A stretch of 64,000 nucleotides of DNA from assembly GCA_940746715.1 (NCBI GenBank), contig CALNWN010000002.1:62001-126000 (forward strand), given 5' to 3'. Below are positions 19,850 through 29,757 of the stretch, piece after piece. The notes below the pieces were generated by a model that made no database searches, was not told the origin of the DNA, and saw nothing but the letters and a program-made list of their open reading frames with translations. How positions within the stretch are numbered: position 1 is the stretch's first letter; every line of letters starts with the position of its first letter. The position numbers and the translations under genes were made by a program. The DNA is from an uncultured Paraburkholderia sp. (GTDB lineage Bacteria > Pseudomonadota > Gammaproteobacteria > Burkholderiales > Burkholderiaceae).

Positions 19850-20733
19850 GTGAAAAGCACAGGCGATATTCTCATCGGCATCTCAGGCTGGCGCTATAAA
19901 GGATGGCGCGGAACCTTCTATCCGGAAGGCCTGAAGCAGGCCACCGAACTGCGCTACGCAGCGGGCCTCATGCAGACGATCGAAATCAACGGCACGCACT
20001 ACAGCCTGCAATCGCTCGACAGCTGGCATCACTGGTATGCCGAGACGCCGCCCGGTTTCATGTTTAGCGTGAAAAGCGCGCGCTACCTCACGCATCTTTT
20101 GCGCTTTCGCGACGAAACGGCCACCGTCGCGTGCGCGAATTTTTTCGCGCAGGGACTCCTCGCGCTGAGAGACAAGCTCGGGCCGATACTGTGGCAATCC
20201 CCTCCTTCGCTGCGTTTCGACCCGGCGCACATGGAGCGTTTCCTGAGCCTGTTGCCGCGCGACACCGAAGCGGCGCTCGCACTCGCCGAACAGCACGATC
20301 GGCGCGTGAAGACGCCCTACCTCCAGATCGACCGCAAGCGCAAGTTACGTCACGCGGTGGAGGTGCGTCATGAGAGCTTCGTCGATCCGGCGTTTGTGAA
20401 GCTGCTGCGCCGTCACAAGGTCGCGCTCGTCGTGTCGGATTCGACTGAAGCCTGGCCGCAATTCGAGGATCTGAGCGCGGGCTTCGTCTACATGCGGCTG
20501 CACGGCACGGAAACCAAATATTCGGGCGAATACTCCGATGCCTCGCTTGAACGATGGGCGCGCAGAATCGAGGCATGGAGCCGCGGCTCGCAGCGCCGGA
20601 CCTGCAGCCGCCTCGCGCGCAAACACGCGACGTGTACTGCTATTTCGACAACGACGCCAAGACCAACGCGCCGTTCGACGCGCAAAGATTGATGGAACGC
20701 CTCGGACTGCGCGCGCACGAGGCGGCCGCCTGA
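19850..20733 (+). pseudogene. DUF72 (YecE-like) family protein, frameshifted near the C-terminus
   Basis: The DUF72 TIM-barrel signature is clear: ILIGISGWRYKGWRGTFYPE, TIEINGTHYSLQ, SVKSARYLTHLLRF, LGPILWQSPPSLRFD, EVRHESFVDPAFVKLL and FVYMRLHGTETKYSGEYSD. The start is probably GTG 19850 (VKSTGDILIG); no ATG is available in frame nearby. Near 20585 the frame shifts, and the family-typical DVYCYFDNDAKTNAPFDAQR lies in another frame that ends at TGA 20731-20733. About 50 C-terminal residues are affected. DUF72 has no well-defined reaction. Divergent from an upstream broken small gene. Confidence 0.8.
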
Positions 20734-20750
20734 TAGACGTTCACCTTCGC

Positions 20751-21423
20751 CTACTTGCGCCGCTGCGCCAGTTTCTTCGCGTCCTGCATCGCGGCGACGA
20801 TCGCCGCATACGCGCGGTGGCGCGTCTCCGGATCGGGTGCGCGCAAGGCAAACGACGGGTGGTACGTCGCGACCACCAGACGGTCGCCGTGTTCGATGAC
20901 CTTGCCGATCGCATCCTGCAAGCGCGATTTCGGATCTTCCAGCACCACCTTCAGCGCAGTCGCCCCCAATGCGACGATCACCTGCGCGCCCACGCTTTCA
21001 AGCTCCTGGTCGAGCCAGTAGCGGCAGGCGTCCACCTCGCGTTGCCCCGGGGTTTTGTGCATGCGGCGCTTACCGCGCGGTGTCCATTTGAAATGCTTGA
21101 CGGCATTGGTCACGTACACATCCTTGCGGCCGACGCCGGCTTCGACGAGCGCGTCGTCGAGCAACGCGCCCGCTGGCCCCACGAAGGGCAGACCTTGCAG
21201 GTCCTCCTTGTCGCCGGGCTGTTCACCGACCATCATGATCGGCGCGCGGCGCGGCGCGGCGCGGACCGGCGCCGGGCACGCCCTGCGTCGCGCTGGCCCA
21301 GAGCGGACAGCGGCGGCAATCGTCGAGCGTCGCGGGTTGCTGGTCGGGGTCGACCTCAGGCTGCGCCGGGGTCTCGCCTTCTGGCTGCGATGTGTGCTTC
21401 GAAGTGTGCTTCGTAGTGGCCAT
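20751..21423 (-). pseudogene. udgX: UdgX-type uracil-DNA glycosylase, one frameshift in a GC repeat
   Basis: UDG-superfamily enzyme that excises uracil from DNA. The visible UdgX features are MVGEQPGDKEDLQGLPFVGP, NAVKHFKWTPRGKRRMHKTP and ATYHPSFALR. The KRR-x-H loop with its His is characteristic of UdgX, whose His forms a covalent adduct with DNA. Start ATG 21423 gives MATTKHTSKHTS and then the cysteine-containing CRRCPLWASATQGVPGAGP. The frame is lost at about 21241-21262 in a run of GCCGC units. The catalytic part continues in another frame to TGA 20751. Translation restarting at the ATG before VGEQPGD is possible but would lack the Cys region. Slippage in the repeat is the likely cause. 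Confidence 0.8.
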
Positions 21424-21707
21424 GGTTCGTCGCGTTGCGCTTCGCCTTGCGTTGCGGCATACGATAGTTACCGAGCCGAAGCAAGCCGCGTTCCGGCGCA
21501 ACGCGTTAGACAGTTAGACACATCGCAGCCAGGCGCGCAATGTGCTTGAAGACAAGTCCGCTGATCGTCTCGCGATCGCCGCGCCATGCGCGCGTCGTTG
21601 TCCCGTCGAGCGGCTATCGGCAGTCCATCCGGGGCGCACGGTAAATTTTTCACGGCAGGTTACCGGCGCCAGAGCCGAAATCACAAGGAGAAACAAGGAG
21701 AAAAACG

Positions 21708-21878
21708 ATGACCCTGCTTATCTATCTCGTCAGATGGATCATTTTTATCGGCGGCGTGGCTTGGGGATTGACAGCGCTGCACGTCGCACAGCACATCATC
21801 GCGATTGTCGCGGTCATTCTGTTCGGTATCGCGGTCATCACCGGTGCGACGCGAGCGCGGAATCGGGACCGATCGTAG
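21708..21878 (+). CDS. Small membrane protein, 56 residues
   Basis: ATG 21708 lies seven bases after AAGGAG and opens MTLLIYLVRWIIFIGGVAWG, followed by LHVAQHIIAIVAVILFGIAV and a basic tail ATRARNRDRS, ending at TAG 21876-21878. Two membrane segments are predicted with a positively charged C-terminus. Its last 41 bases overlap, tail to tail, the 3' end of the GNAT-like gene on the other strand. Function unknown; the strong ribosome binding site and clean hydrophobic profile argue that it is real. Confidence 0.7.
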   Translation: MTLLIYLVRWIIFIGGVAWGLTALHVAQHIIAIVAVILFGIAVITGATRARNRDRS

Positions 21879-22980
21879 CGCGATGCGCCGGCCTTCGCGC
21901 GAGCGACGCGAGCGCGCGGGCGAGCCGCCGTGCGTGGATGGCAAGCAATCCCCACTTGGAGTTGACGATCTGCGTGGTCCATGCGGTCGTCGCCTCGCCG
22001 CGTGCCCAATACGACTTGAAGCGCTCCGCGCCCACGCCGAAGTCGAGATCGAAGCCGTTCTCGAACGCCCACTTCACGCATTGCTCGACCGCGATCAGGC
22101 CCGGACAGCAGCGGCCATAGTACGGATCGTAGCCCGCGAAAATCGCGCTCGCCCACGGATTGCCCACACTGACGATGATCCCCGCAACCGGTGCGTCGTC
22201 GAGCGTGACGACGATCAGGCGCGCCATCGACGGCACGTCGCGCGCATGGATCAGCTTGCCGAGAAACCGCTCGAACTCCGGCGAATCGAGCCATACGCTG
22301 CGTTTGCCGACGCGGTCGCTCCAGCTGCGCTTGCAGTTGAACATCCATTCGATAAGGGACGCGGTCTCCCGCTCTTCGGCTAGATCGACAACACGCACGG
22401 CAACCGTACCCTCCTTCGAGAGCCGTTTGACAAAAGTGCCGGGGCGTTTGCCGAACAGCGTACCGAGCGACCGGCAATACTCGTCCCATGTGCCCTGCCC
22501 GCGTAATCGCGCGGCCGACGCCTGATGCGCCTCAGCAAACAGCACGTGCCGTTCGCGCGAAACCAGCGTGTAAAGGTGAAGCGTCTCCCGGACATAAGGC
22601 ATGTGAATGAAGTCCGCGCCGCAGCGCCGGCGCGCCGTGTGCCATGCGCCCTCGATCAACGCCGTGGCCGACGCATCGTCCGCGACGAGCACGCTCGTGT
22701 AGTCGCCGCCTTCGGGCCCGAGCGGCACGAGGTAAGTCCACAACGCGCGCTTGACGGCTTCGAGCGGCCAGATCATCACCAGTTGTCCGTCATCGCTGCA
22801 GACAATGCATCTGAGCAGACGTCCGTGAGGCTTCGACACATGTTGCCAGGCGAGCCATCACTGATAGTAGTGGCCTTGCGCGCGCGTCCACAGTGCGTCC
22901 CATTCGGGCTGCAGCGCGCGAAACTGCGCTTCGTCGGTGATGACGTCATAGCGCCGGGCGCGATGTGTTGTCTTGTTCAT
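21838..22980 (-). pseudogene. GNAT/CelD-type acyltransferase-like protein with an internal TGA
   Basis: ATG 22980 overlaps the stop of the YceH-like gene (ATGA). The first part, RRYDVITDEAQFRALQPEWD ALWTRAQGHYYQ, is followed by TGA 22858-22860 and then in frame by WLAWQHVSKPHGRLL. CGA to TGA, or a short loss of sequence, would account for it. The main body has EEYC-like GTWDEYCRSLG, KRLSKEGTVAVRVVD, a GNAT-like core (ARLIVVTLDDAPVAGIIVSV) and the typical ending FGVGAERFKSYWARGE. Such CelD/GNAT_6 proteins occur in polysaccharide loci but also alone; the acceptor is unknown. Translation from ATG 22839 would give 333 residues lacking about 45 N-terminal residues, so partial function cannot be excluded. 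Confidence 0.7.
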
Positions 22981-23621
22981 ACCATCTCACAGGGTGCCGA
23001 TCCGCTTGCCGCTTGCTGGTGTCTGTTGCCGGGTCGCCGGATCGCCGGGTCGCCGCCATATCGGTAGATGCCCGACGCGGGCGTAATGGGTCCCCCGGCT
23101 TCGCGCAGGTGTGACCGAGCATGCGCCGGGCGCCTCGCGGCGTGTGTGCGCGGCAGTTTGACCACCCGCGGCGGGTCATTAGCGGCGAGTTCGTCGAGAA
23201 ACGCCTCAACCGACGAGATGTCGGCAAAGCCATGCAGCCGTGCGCTGTTCAAACGCAATTCCGCCGCCGTCTGCGGGCCGCGCAGCAGCAAGGTGGTCAG
23301 CAACGCAGCGGACTGACTCGGCAGACCCAGCACGCGATTCATGTTGTGCTCGAAGCGCGGCACGCGGCGGCGGCTGCCTTCCATGACGAGGCTCAGCCGC
23401 TTCAGACCGTCGAGCGCGGTGAGCACTTTGGCTTCCGTCGCGTTCATCACCGGCGAGCGGCCTGTCTTCTGATTGCAGCCCAACGTCAGTGCGTTCAGCG
23501 AAAGCGGATAACTGTCGGGCACGATGTGCTGCTTTTCGACGAGCACGCCGAGCACGCGCCCCTCGAGCAAGGTCAACGCGCGGATCGAAGGGCGGGAGGG
23601 AACATCGGGAGTCGAATTCAT
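22977..23621 (-). CDS. YceH (DUF480/UPF0502) family protein with an atypical C-terminus
   Basis: A tandem winged-helix family of unknown function. Residues after MNSTPDVPSRPS show the signature LTLLEGRVLGVLVEKQ, DSYPLSLNALTLGCNQKT, NATEAKVLTALDGLKRL and LLLRGPQTAAELRLNSARLH. ATG 23621 fits the usual N-terminus better than the codon at 23654; no strong ribosome binding site is visible. After VVKLPR the sequence (THAARRPAHARSHLREAGGP) does not look like the family's normal end, so a frame change or divergence near 23150 is possible. The stop still overlaps the next gene's ATG (ATGA), indicating the original operon junction is retained. Confidence 0.7.
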   Translation of the reverse strand: MNSTPDVPSRPSIRALTLLEGRVLGVLVEKQHIVPDSYPLSLNALTLGCNQKTGRSPVMNATEAKVLTALDGLKRLSLVMEGSRRRVPRFEHNMNRVLGLPSQSAALLTTLLLRGPQTAAELRLNSARLHGFADISSVEAFLDELAANDPPRVVKLPRTHAARRPAHARSHLREAGGPITPASGIYRYGGDPAIRRPGNRHQQAASGSAPCEMV

Positions 23622-24210
23622 GGAATGGCGCGGATGAGCCGCTGTGATCGTCAATGAAACGCCTGACCATCGCTCAGCGAGGTGGCACTTTTCTGATTGT
23701 GGGCACTATGATAAACGGGCGTCGCGCTCGCGGCAGCATCAATTGCTGCGGCGCATGCGGCCTGTGGGACGCCGCAGGGCACGTGGCCTGCTTTTGCCCG
23801 CCCGTTTCCTCGAGATGGAGTAGCGGCCGGATCGGGCAGCGTGCGCTTGGCTACGACACGTCGATGCTGCGCATCACACAGCACGGCTAGCCGCCAGAAA
23901 ACACTTGCCCGAACAATCTTTGCCCGGTATCGTCGTGGCGTTCTGCAACGCAGCGCGGGAGAGATCGCCGGAAGTCACGGCGACGCCGACGGAGCAACCG
24001 CCCCGGAAACTCTCATGCAAAAGGACCGCGCAGTCGGAACATCTGGAGAGCGGCGCCGCGCGCGCCCACCGAAGGGGATCCCCGCACACGGTCGGAGCGT
24101 TTGCTCACAGCGCCGGGAAGAAACTCTCAGGTACATGGACAGATGGGGCATCGACACCGGTTTCGAAAGAAATCGAACCCGGTGATGCTCAACATACTCT
24201 GGACCATGTC
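23622..24210. other. Stretch with no supported gene
   Basis: Nothing recognisable is encoded in the roughly 590 bases between the YceH-like gene and dadA. Open frames on both strands have unnatural composition. The right part should hold the dadA promoter; no confident promoter motif or operator was found. Confidence 0.5.
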
Positions 24211-25419
24211 ATGTCACGAATCGCCATTATCGGCGCCGGCATTACCGGCGTCACGACGGCTCACGCCCTCGCCCAGCGCGGCCACCACGTTACCGTGTTC
24301 GACCGCCACCGCTACGCGGCAATGGAAACCTCGTTTGCCAACGGCGGCCAGCTTTCCGCTAGCAATGCGGAAGTCTGGAACAGCGCGGCCACCGTGCTCA
24401 AGGGCCTGCGCTGGATGCTCACGCGCGACGCCCCGCTGCTCGTCAACCCGGTGCCGAGCTGGCACAAGTATTCGTGGATGGGCGAGTTCCTGCGGCAGAT
24501 TCCGCACTACCGTGCGAACACGGTGGAGACCGTGCGGCTTGCCATCGCCGCGCGCGAGCATCTCTTTTCGATTGCCGAGCGCGAAGGCATCGACTTCGAT
24601 CTGGAGCGGCGCGGCATTCTTCACGTCTACAAGACGCGCAAGGAGTTCGACGCCGCTGCCAAAGTCAACGCGCTGCTGCGCGAAGGCGGGCTGGATCGCA
24701 GTGCGGTGACGTCGAGTGAATTGCAGCGGATCGAGCCCACGTTGCACGGCGAGTTCTACGGCGGTTTCTTCACGCCGTCGGATTCGACGGGCGACATCCA
24801 CAAGTTCACACGCGGTCTCGCGGATGCCTGCGCGCGCCACGGCGTGCAGTTCCATTACGCGGACATCGCGTCGATCGAGCAGTCCGGCGAAGGACGCTTC
24901 TCGCTGACCGTCAATCTGGAGGGCGACACGCAGCGTTTCGCCTTCGAGCGGATCGTGGTGTGCGCGGGCGTGAAAAGCCGCGATTTTGCGGCGATGCTCG
25001 GCGACCATCTGAACGTCTACCCCGTCAAAGGCTACTCGATCACCGTCTGTCTCGACGATGAAACCAGCCAGGCGCGTGCGCCGTGGGTTAGCCTGCTCGA
25101 CGACAGCGCGAAGATCGTGACGAGCCGGCTTGGCGCAGAGCGCTTTCGCGTGGCGGGCACGGCGGAGATCAACGTCTTTAACCGCGACATCCGCTCCGAC
25201 CGGATTGCACCGCTCGTCGACTGGACGCGCCGGCATTTTCCCGAGGTGTCGACCGCGCGCGTGATTCCGTGGGCGGGCTTGCGTCCCATGCTGCCGAGCA
25301 TGCTGCCGAAGGTGGGGCGCGGCAAGCGGCGCGGCGTGTTCTATAACACCGGACATGGACATCTGGGGTGGACGCTCTCGGCGGCGACCGCGCAGGCGGT
25401 AGCGGGCGCGATCCAGTAG
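24211..25419 (+). CDS. dadA: D-amino acid dehydrogenase small subunit
   Basis: FAD enzyme at the inner membrane that oxidises D-amino acids, typically D-alanine, to 2-oxo acids and ammonia, passing electrons to the respiratory chain. About 402 residues. The dinucleotide-binding motif IAIIGAGITGVTTAHALAQR is at the extreme N-terminus, which supports ATG 24211 over upstream starts. Further DadA marks are ETSFANGGQLSASNAEVWNS, GEFYGGFFTPSDSTGDIHKF, VYPVKGYSIT and the terminal YNTGHGHLGWTLSAATAQ. Full length and free of visible lesions. No lrp-like regulator or alr partner is adjacent in this window. Confidence 0.93.
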   Translation: MSRIAIIGAGITGVTTAHALAQRGHHVTVFDRHRYAAMETSFANGGQLSASNAEVWNSAATVLKGLRWMLTRDAPLLVNPVPSWHKYSWMGEFLRQIPHYRANTVETVRLAIAAREHLFSIAEREGIDFDLERRGILHVYKTRKEFDAAAKVNALLREGGLDRSAVTSSELQRIEPTLHGEFYGGFFTPSDSTGDIHKFTRGLADACARHGVQFHYADIASIEQSGEGRFSLTVNLEGDTQRFAFERIVVCAGVKSRDFAAMLGDHLNVYPVKGYSITVCLDDETSQARAPWVSLLDDSAKIVTSRLGAERFRVAGTAEINVFNRDIRSDRIAPLVDWTRRHFPEVSTARVIPWAGLRPMLPSMLPKVGRGKRRGVFYNTGHGHLGWTLSAATAQAVAGAIQ

Positions 25420-25515
25420 CCTGCCGCTGCGAGGAAAGACGCGGCGTCTGCTAATGTAGTGTCGTGTGCTGTCGGGTTGCCGTCGGACCCGCGTCTTCCT
25501 GAACTCGAAAACGTC

Positions 25516-25794
25516 ATGGCTCATTCGCGCTTTGCAGCGCCGCATGGCGAGGCCTCAGGCCACGCCCCCGGCGCGCGTCTTTCCGACGCGCACATCGCCG
25601 CGGAGGCCACGCGGCGCCTCGCATGGGACGCCGCCGTTCCCGCGCGCACGATCGCGGTCGACGTGCATGACGGCCGCCTCACGCTTCGCGGCGAGCTGGC
25701 GCGGCCGGCGCAAAAGCTCGCCGCGCTCGAAGACGTGACGCGGCTCTTCGGCGTAAGCGGCGTGTGCGATCGGCTGGTGGTGAAGCCCGCCTGA
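25516..25794 (+). CDS. BON-domain protein
   Basis: A 92-residue protein starting at ATG 25516. Residues 22-90 form a BON domain: AHIAAEATRRLAWDAAVPAR, IAVDVHDGRLTLRGEL and a closing GVSGVCDRLVVKPA. BON domains bind phospholipid or mediate protein contacts and are usually envelope-located, but no signal peptide is visible here. It ends 45 bases before the convergent ackA stop. Intact. Confidence 0.8.
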   Translation: MAHSRFAAPHGEASGHAPGARLSDAHIAAEATRRLAWDAAVPARTIAVDVHDGRLTLRGELARPAQKLAALEDVTRLFGVSGVCDRLVVKPA

Positions 25795-25838
25795 GCGCGG
25801 ATTGTGCGCCATGCACACGCCCGCGCGAAGACGTTGCC

Positions 25839-26987
25839 TCAACCACACAGCAAAGCGCGGCAATGCCGCGCGATCTGTTTCTCCTCTTGCGTGTGAAGTG
25901 CCCTCACCTTGCCCGACGCGTCGCCTTTGCGAAGGCCCAGAAAAGCCAGGCCCTCGCAGATGCGTTTGCGAATCTCCGCGCTGTGCTCGCCGATGCCGCC
26001 GGTGAACACCAGCAGATCGATGCCGCCGAGCAAAGCCGCATAGCCGCCGATGGTCTTGCGCACCGCGGTCGCAAAGGCGTCCAGTGCCAGCGACGCATGC
26101 TCGTCGCCCGCCGCCGCGCGTTGTTCGAGCGCCTGCATGTCGCTTTCGCCGTCGGCGTAACCGGCGAGGCCGCTCTCCCGGTTCAGCAGCGTTTCGAGCG
26201 CGTTTGCATCGAGCTTTTCCACGCGCAGCAGATACAGCAGCACGCCCGGATCGAGATCGCCGCAGCGCGTTCCCATCGGCACGCCGCCCGTCGGCGTCAT
26301 GCCCATCGACGTATCGACCGATTGGCCGTCGCGCAATGCGCACACGCTCGAACCGTTGCCGAGATGAGCGAACACGGCGCGCGGCGGCAGCGCCGCACCC
26401 AGTTGCGTGACGAGCGATTCGTACGAAAGTCCATGAAATCCGTAGCGGATCACGCCGGCATCCGCGTAGCGTCGCGGCAACGCAAGCTGCGCCGCGCGCG
26501 GCGGCAGCGTGGCATGAAACGCGGTGTCGAAACAGGCAAAGTGCGCCGCGTCCGCGAAGATTGACCGCGCTTCGTCGATCAGCGCAAGCGCCGGCGGGAT
26601 GTGCAGCGGCGCGAAATGCACGGCATCCTGGAGGCGCTGGCGGACCTCAGGCGTGAGCCGCTGATGCGTTCGCAGATGCGGCCCGCCATGCACCACGCGG
26701 TGGCCGACCGCAGTCGGTTGCGCGCGATGTTGCGCGGCAAGCACGGCCGAGAGCTTCTGCAATGCATCGGTTTGCGACTCGAGCACGTGCTGCTCGTCCA
26801 CCAGCACGCGGCCGTCCGGCGCTTTGATGCGCAGGCTGCCGTCGCCGCGGCCAATGCCTTCTGCGCTGCCTTCCAGCAACAGCGACTCGTCGCCACCGGC
26901 AGGCGCAAAGAGCCCGAACTTCAGCGACGACGATCCGCTGTTGAGCACCAGAATGGTTTGCGGCGAAGCGCCGTGCGGCATGTTCAT
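25839..26987 (-). CDS. ackA: Acetate kinase
   Basis: Converts acetyl phosphate and ADP to acetate and ATP. About 382 residues, slightly short for the family but complete. Signatures are TILVLNSGSSSLKFGLF, VGHRVVHGGPHL, CFDTAFHATLP, RYGFHGLSYESLV, AHLGNGSSVCALRDGQSVDT, GVPMGTRCGDLDPG and LVFTGGIGEHSAEIRKRICE. It starts 12 bases after the phosphoketolase stop, so the two are an operon. This is the known phosphoketolase-acetate kinase arrangement, in which the acetyl phosphate made by Xfp yields ATP. No lesion, notable in this decayed region. Confidence 0.95.
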   Translation of the reverse strand: MNMPHGASPQTILVLNSGSSSLKFGLFAPAGGDESLLLEGSAEGIGRGDGSLRIKAPDGRVLVDEQHVLESQTDALQKLSAVLAAQHRAQPTAVGHRVVHGGPHLRTHQRLTPEVRQRLQDAVHFAPLHIPPALALIDEARSIFADAAHFACFDTAFHATLPPRAAQLALPRRYADAGVIRYGFHGLSYESLVTQLGAALPPRAVFAHLGNGSSVCALRDGQSVDTSMGMTPTGGVPMGTRCGDLDPGVLLYLLRVEKLDANALETLLNRESGLAGYADGESDMQALEQRAAAGDEHASLALDAFATAVRKTIGGYAALLGGIDLLVFTGGIGEHSAEIRKRICEGLAFLGLRKGDASGKVRALHTQEEKQIARHCRALLCG

Positions 26988-26999
26988 GACGGACCTCGC

Positions 27000-29393
27000 T
27001 CAGTCTTGCCACGTCCAGTTGCGGATCTCTTCCTTGTCGATGCCCTCGGCATGCGCATAGGCGAGATGCTCGATGATCTGCCCGCGCAGCCACTCCTTCG
27101 TGTGATCGCCGACGCCGCGCAGCCTCGGCACGCGATCGATCACGTCGATGGCGAGCGAAAACCGGTCCACCTGATTGATGATCGCGAGCTCCAGCGGCGT
27201 GTTGATGTTGCCCTTCTCGTGGTAGCCGTGCACGTGCAGATTGTCGTGATTGGTCCGGCTGTAGGTCAGCTTGTGAACCAGCGACGCATACGAGTGGAAA
27301 TTGAAAATCACCGGCTTGCTGGTCGTGAAGAGCGAATCGAAGTCGCGGCTCGACAGTCCATGCGGATGTGCGTGCTCAGGCATCAGCCGGAACAGATCGA
27401 CCACATTCACGAAACGGATCTTCAGGTCCGGGAAGCGCTCCTTGAGGATCTGCACGGCGGCGAGCGCCTCCATTGTCGCGATGTCGCCGGCGCACGCCAT
27501 CACCACGTCCGGCTCGGCGCCCCGATCGGTCGACGCCCAGTCCCAGATGCCGATGCCCTTCGTGCAATGCGTGACGGCGGCCTCCATGTCCAGATACTGC
27601 AGATGCGGCTGTTTGTCCGACACGATCACGTTCACGTAATCGCGCGAGCGCAGGCAATGATCGGCCACGCTCAGCAGACAGTTCGTGTCGGGCGGCAGAT
27701 AAATGCGCACCACGTCCGGGCTCTTGTTGGTCACCACATCCAGAAAGCCAGGATCCTGATGCGTGAAGCCATTGTGATCCTGCCGCCAGACGAGCGACGT
27801 GATGAGCAGGTTGATAGACGGCACCGGCTGACGCCAGCGCAATTCACGCTTCGCTTTTTCGAGCCACTTGGCGTGCTGGTTGAACATCGAATCGATCACG
27901 TGCACGAACGCTTCGTAAGTCGCGAAGAGGCCGTGGCGGCCCGTCAGCACATAGCCTTCGAACCAGCCTTCCAGCGTGTGTTCGCTGAGCATTTCCATCA
28001 CGCGTCCGTCGGCCGACAGCGCGCCGCCGTCGGCGTCGTTTGGCTGCGCGTCGGCGAGCCAGGTCTTGCCCGATGCCTCGTAAATCGCCGTCAGCTTGTT
28101 GCTGGCCGTTTCGTCGGGGCCGAACACGCGGAAGTTGCTCATGTTCCTGCGCATCACATCGCGCAAAAACTTGCCGAGTACCTGAGTGGGCGACGAATAC
28201 GCGGACGCATGCTGCTTCACCTCGACCGCGTAATCGCGAAACGCCGGCATGTCGAGCATCTTGCACAGCACGCCGCCGTTCGCGTGCGGATTCGCGCTGA
28301 TGCGGCGTTCGCCCTGTGGCGCAAGGTCGCGCAACGCCTCGACGAGCCGGCCGTTTTCGTCGAACAGCGACTCGGGCTCGTAACTGCGCAGCCACGCCTC
28401 GACCAGTTTCAGGCTCTCGCGGTTCGTCGCCGGATCGGCAATCGGCACCTGATGCGCGCGCCAGGAGCCTTCCACCTTGTGACCGTCCACTTCCTTCGGG
28501 CCGGTCCAGCCTTTTGGCGAACGCAGCACGATCATCGGCCAGCGCGGCCGCGTGGCGTCGTGGTTGGCGCGCGCGTGCTGCTGGATCGCCCGGATTTCGC
28601 CGATGCATTGTTCGAGCGTCGCCGCCATCTGCTGATGCATGATGGCCGGATCGTCGCCTTCGACGAAATACGGTTTGTGGCCGTAACCGGTGAGCAGCGC
28701 TTCGAGTTCCTCGCGCGGAATGCGCGCGAGCAGCGTCGGGTTGGCGATCTTGTAGCCGTTCAGGTGCAGCACCGGCAGCACCGCGCCATCACGCACCGGG
28801 TTCAGGAATTTGTTCGAATGCCACGACGTGGCAAGCGGCCCGGTCTCGGCCTCGCCGTCGCCGATCATCACCGCGACGATCAGATCGGGGTTGTCGAACG
28901 CCGCGCCATAGCCGTGCGACAGGCTGTAGCCGAGCTCGCCGCCTTCATGAATCGAGCCCGGCGTTTCCGGCGTGCAATGCGAGCCGATGCCGCCGGGAAA
29001 CGAAAACTGCCGGAAAAAGCGCCGCAGGCCGGCCTCGTCTTCACTCCGGTCGGGATAGATTTCCGAGTAATGTCCCTCCAGATAGCAGTTGGCAAGCGTG
29101 GCGGGCGCGCCGTGCCCCGGCCCCGAAATGTAAATCACGTTCAGGTCGAGCTTCTTGATGAGGCGGTTCAGGTGGACGAGCAGAAAGCTTTGGCCAGGGT
29201 CCGAGCCCCAGTGTCCCAGGAGACGGTTCTTGATGTGCTCCGGCTTCAGCGGTTCGCGCAGCAGCGGGTTGTCGCGCAGATAGATCATGCCGGCCGACAG
29301 GTAGTTGCACGCGCGCCAGTAGCGATCCATTCTCTGCAACGTGTCGGGATCTAAAGTTTGCGGCGGTGCGGGACGGGAGATTGCTTCAGCCAT
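27000..29393 (-). CDS. xfp: Xylulose-5-phosphate/fructose-6-phosphate phosphoketolase
   Basis: A thiamine-diphosphate enzyme of 797 residues splitting xylulose 5-phosphate (or fructose 6-phosphate) with phosphate into acetyl phosphate and glyceraldehyde 3-phosphate (or erythrose 4-phosphate). Family marks include [40 protein letters not shown], the ThDP-binding [35 protein letters not shown] and [20 protein letters not shown]. Start ATG 29393 lies close to AGGAGCGACGCC. It is the first gene of the xfp-ackA operon. The long open frames on the opposite strand are antisense shadows. Completely intact, which in this context suggests purifying selection. Confidence 0.95.
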   Translation of the reverse strand: MAEAISRPAPPQTLDPDTLQRMDRYWRACNYLSAGMIYLRDNPLLREPLKPEHIKNRLLGHWGSDPGQSFLLVHLNRLIKKLDLNVIYISGPGHGAPATLANCYLEGHYSEIYPDRSEDEAGLRRFFRQFSFPGGIGSHCTPETPGSIHEGGELGYSLSHGYGAAFDNPDLIVAVMIGDGEAETGPLATSWHSNKFLNPVRDGAVLPVLHLNGYKIANPTLLARIPREELEALLTGYGHKPYFVEGDDPAIMHQQMAATLEQCIGEIRAIQQHARANHDATRPRWPMIVLRSPKGWTGPKEVDGHKVEGSWRAHQVPIADPATNRESLKLVEAWLRSYEPESLFDENGRLVEALRDLAPQGERRISANPHANGGVLCKMLDMPAFRDYAVEVKQHASAYSSPTQVLGKFLRDVMRRNMSNFRVFGPDETASNKLTAIYEASGKTWLADAQPNDADGGALSADGRVMEMLSEHTLEGWFEGYVLTGRHGLFATYEAFVHVIDSMFNQHAKWLEKAKRELRWRQPVPSINLLITSLVWRQDHNGFTHQDPGFLDVVTNKSPDVVRIYLPPDTNCLLSVADHCLRSRDYVNVIVSDKQPHLQYLDMEAAVTHCTKGIGIWDWASTDRGAEPDVVMACAGDIATMEALAAVQILKERFPDLKIRFVNVVDLFRLMPEHAHPHGLSSRDFDSLFTTSKPVIFNFHSYASLVHKLTYSRTNHDNLHVHGYHEKGNINTPLELAIINQVDRFSLAIDVIDRVPRLRGVGDHTKEWLRGQIIEHLAYAHAEGIDKEEIRNWTWQD

Positions 29394-29546
29394 GGCGTCG
29401 CTCCTCGTAAGGACTGTCAGGCAGGTTGGCGGGCGCGTTGCGAAGCTTGCGCCGGTTTAAGCTCTGCAGAATCCGCGCGCATGCGTCGTTGCGTGACTCG
29501 TTGCGCTGCTCGTTGCACTACTCGTCCTTAACCCTACACATTGATC

Positions 29547-29665
29547 ATGTCCACATCCAACCGTCTGAAAGCGCCGCTCGTTCTGCTTCTCACGCTCGTG
29601 CTGCTGTGTACCGGCGTGGCCGTGCCGTGTTCGGGCTGCTCGTGAAGCTGTTCGGCCACGCCTGA
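29547..29665 (+). pseudogene. Very small membrane protein with one frameshift
   Basis: ATG 29547 begins MSTSNRLKAPLVLLLTLVLL, a membrane segment, continuing CTGVAV. One base then appears lost near 29622, because the adjacent frame reads VFGLLVKLFGHA and stops at TGA 29663-29665. The uncorrected frame ends a few codons later in GCS. About 39 residues, function unknown. Confidence is limited by size. Confidence 0.4.
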
Positions 29666-29757
29666 CGGGCGCGCCGCGCGCGTGGGCGGCGCAAACTGTG
29701 TATGCTCCGGTGTTCATGCGCCAAGCTGCGCAGCATCCTCGCAAGGAGATTATTGCA

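Noticed and set aside
21241..21275. GCCGC-rich short tandem units as a phase-variation repeat.
   Set aside because: The run is short and irregular and lies in a housekeeping-type repair gene; slippage mutation is enough to explain it.
26601..29354. A 917-codon open frame on the plus strand across xfp and ackA.
   Set aside because: It is antisense to two well-conserved genes and its translation is His/Arg-rich without any recognisable domain; a typical GC-rich shadow frame.
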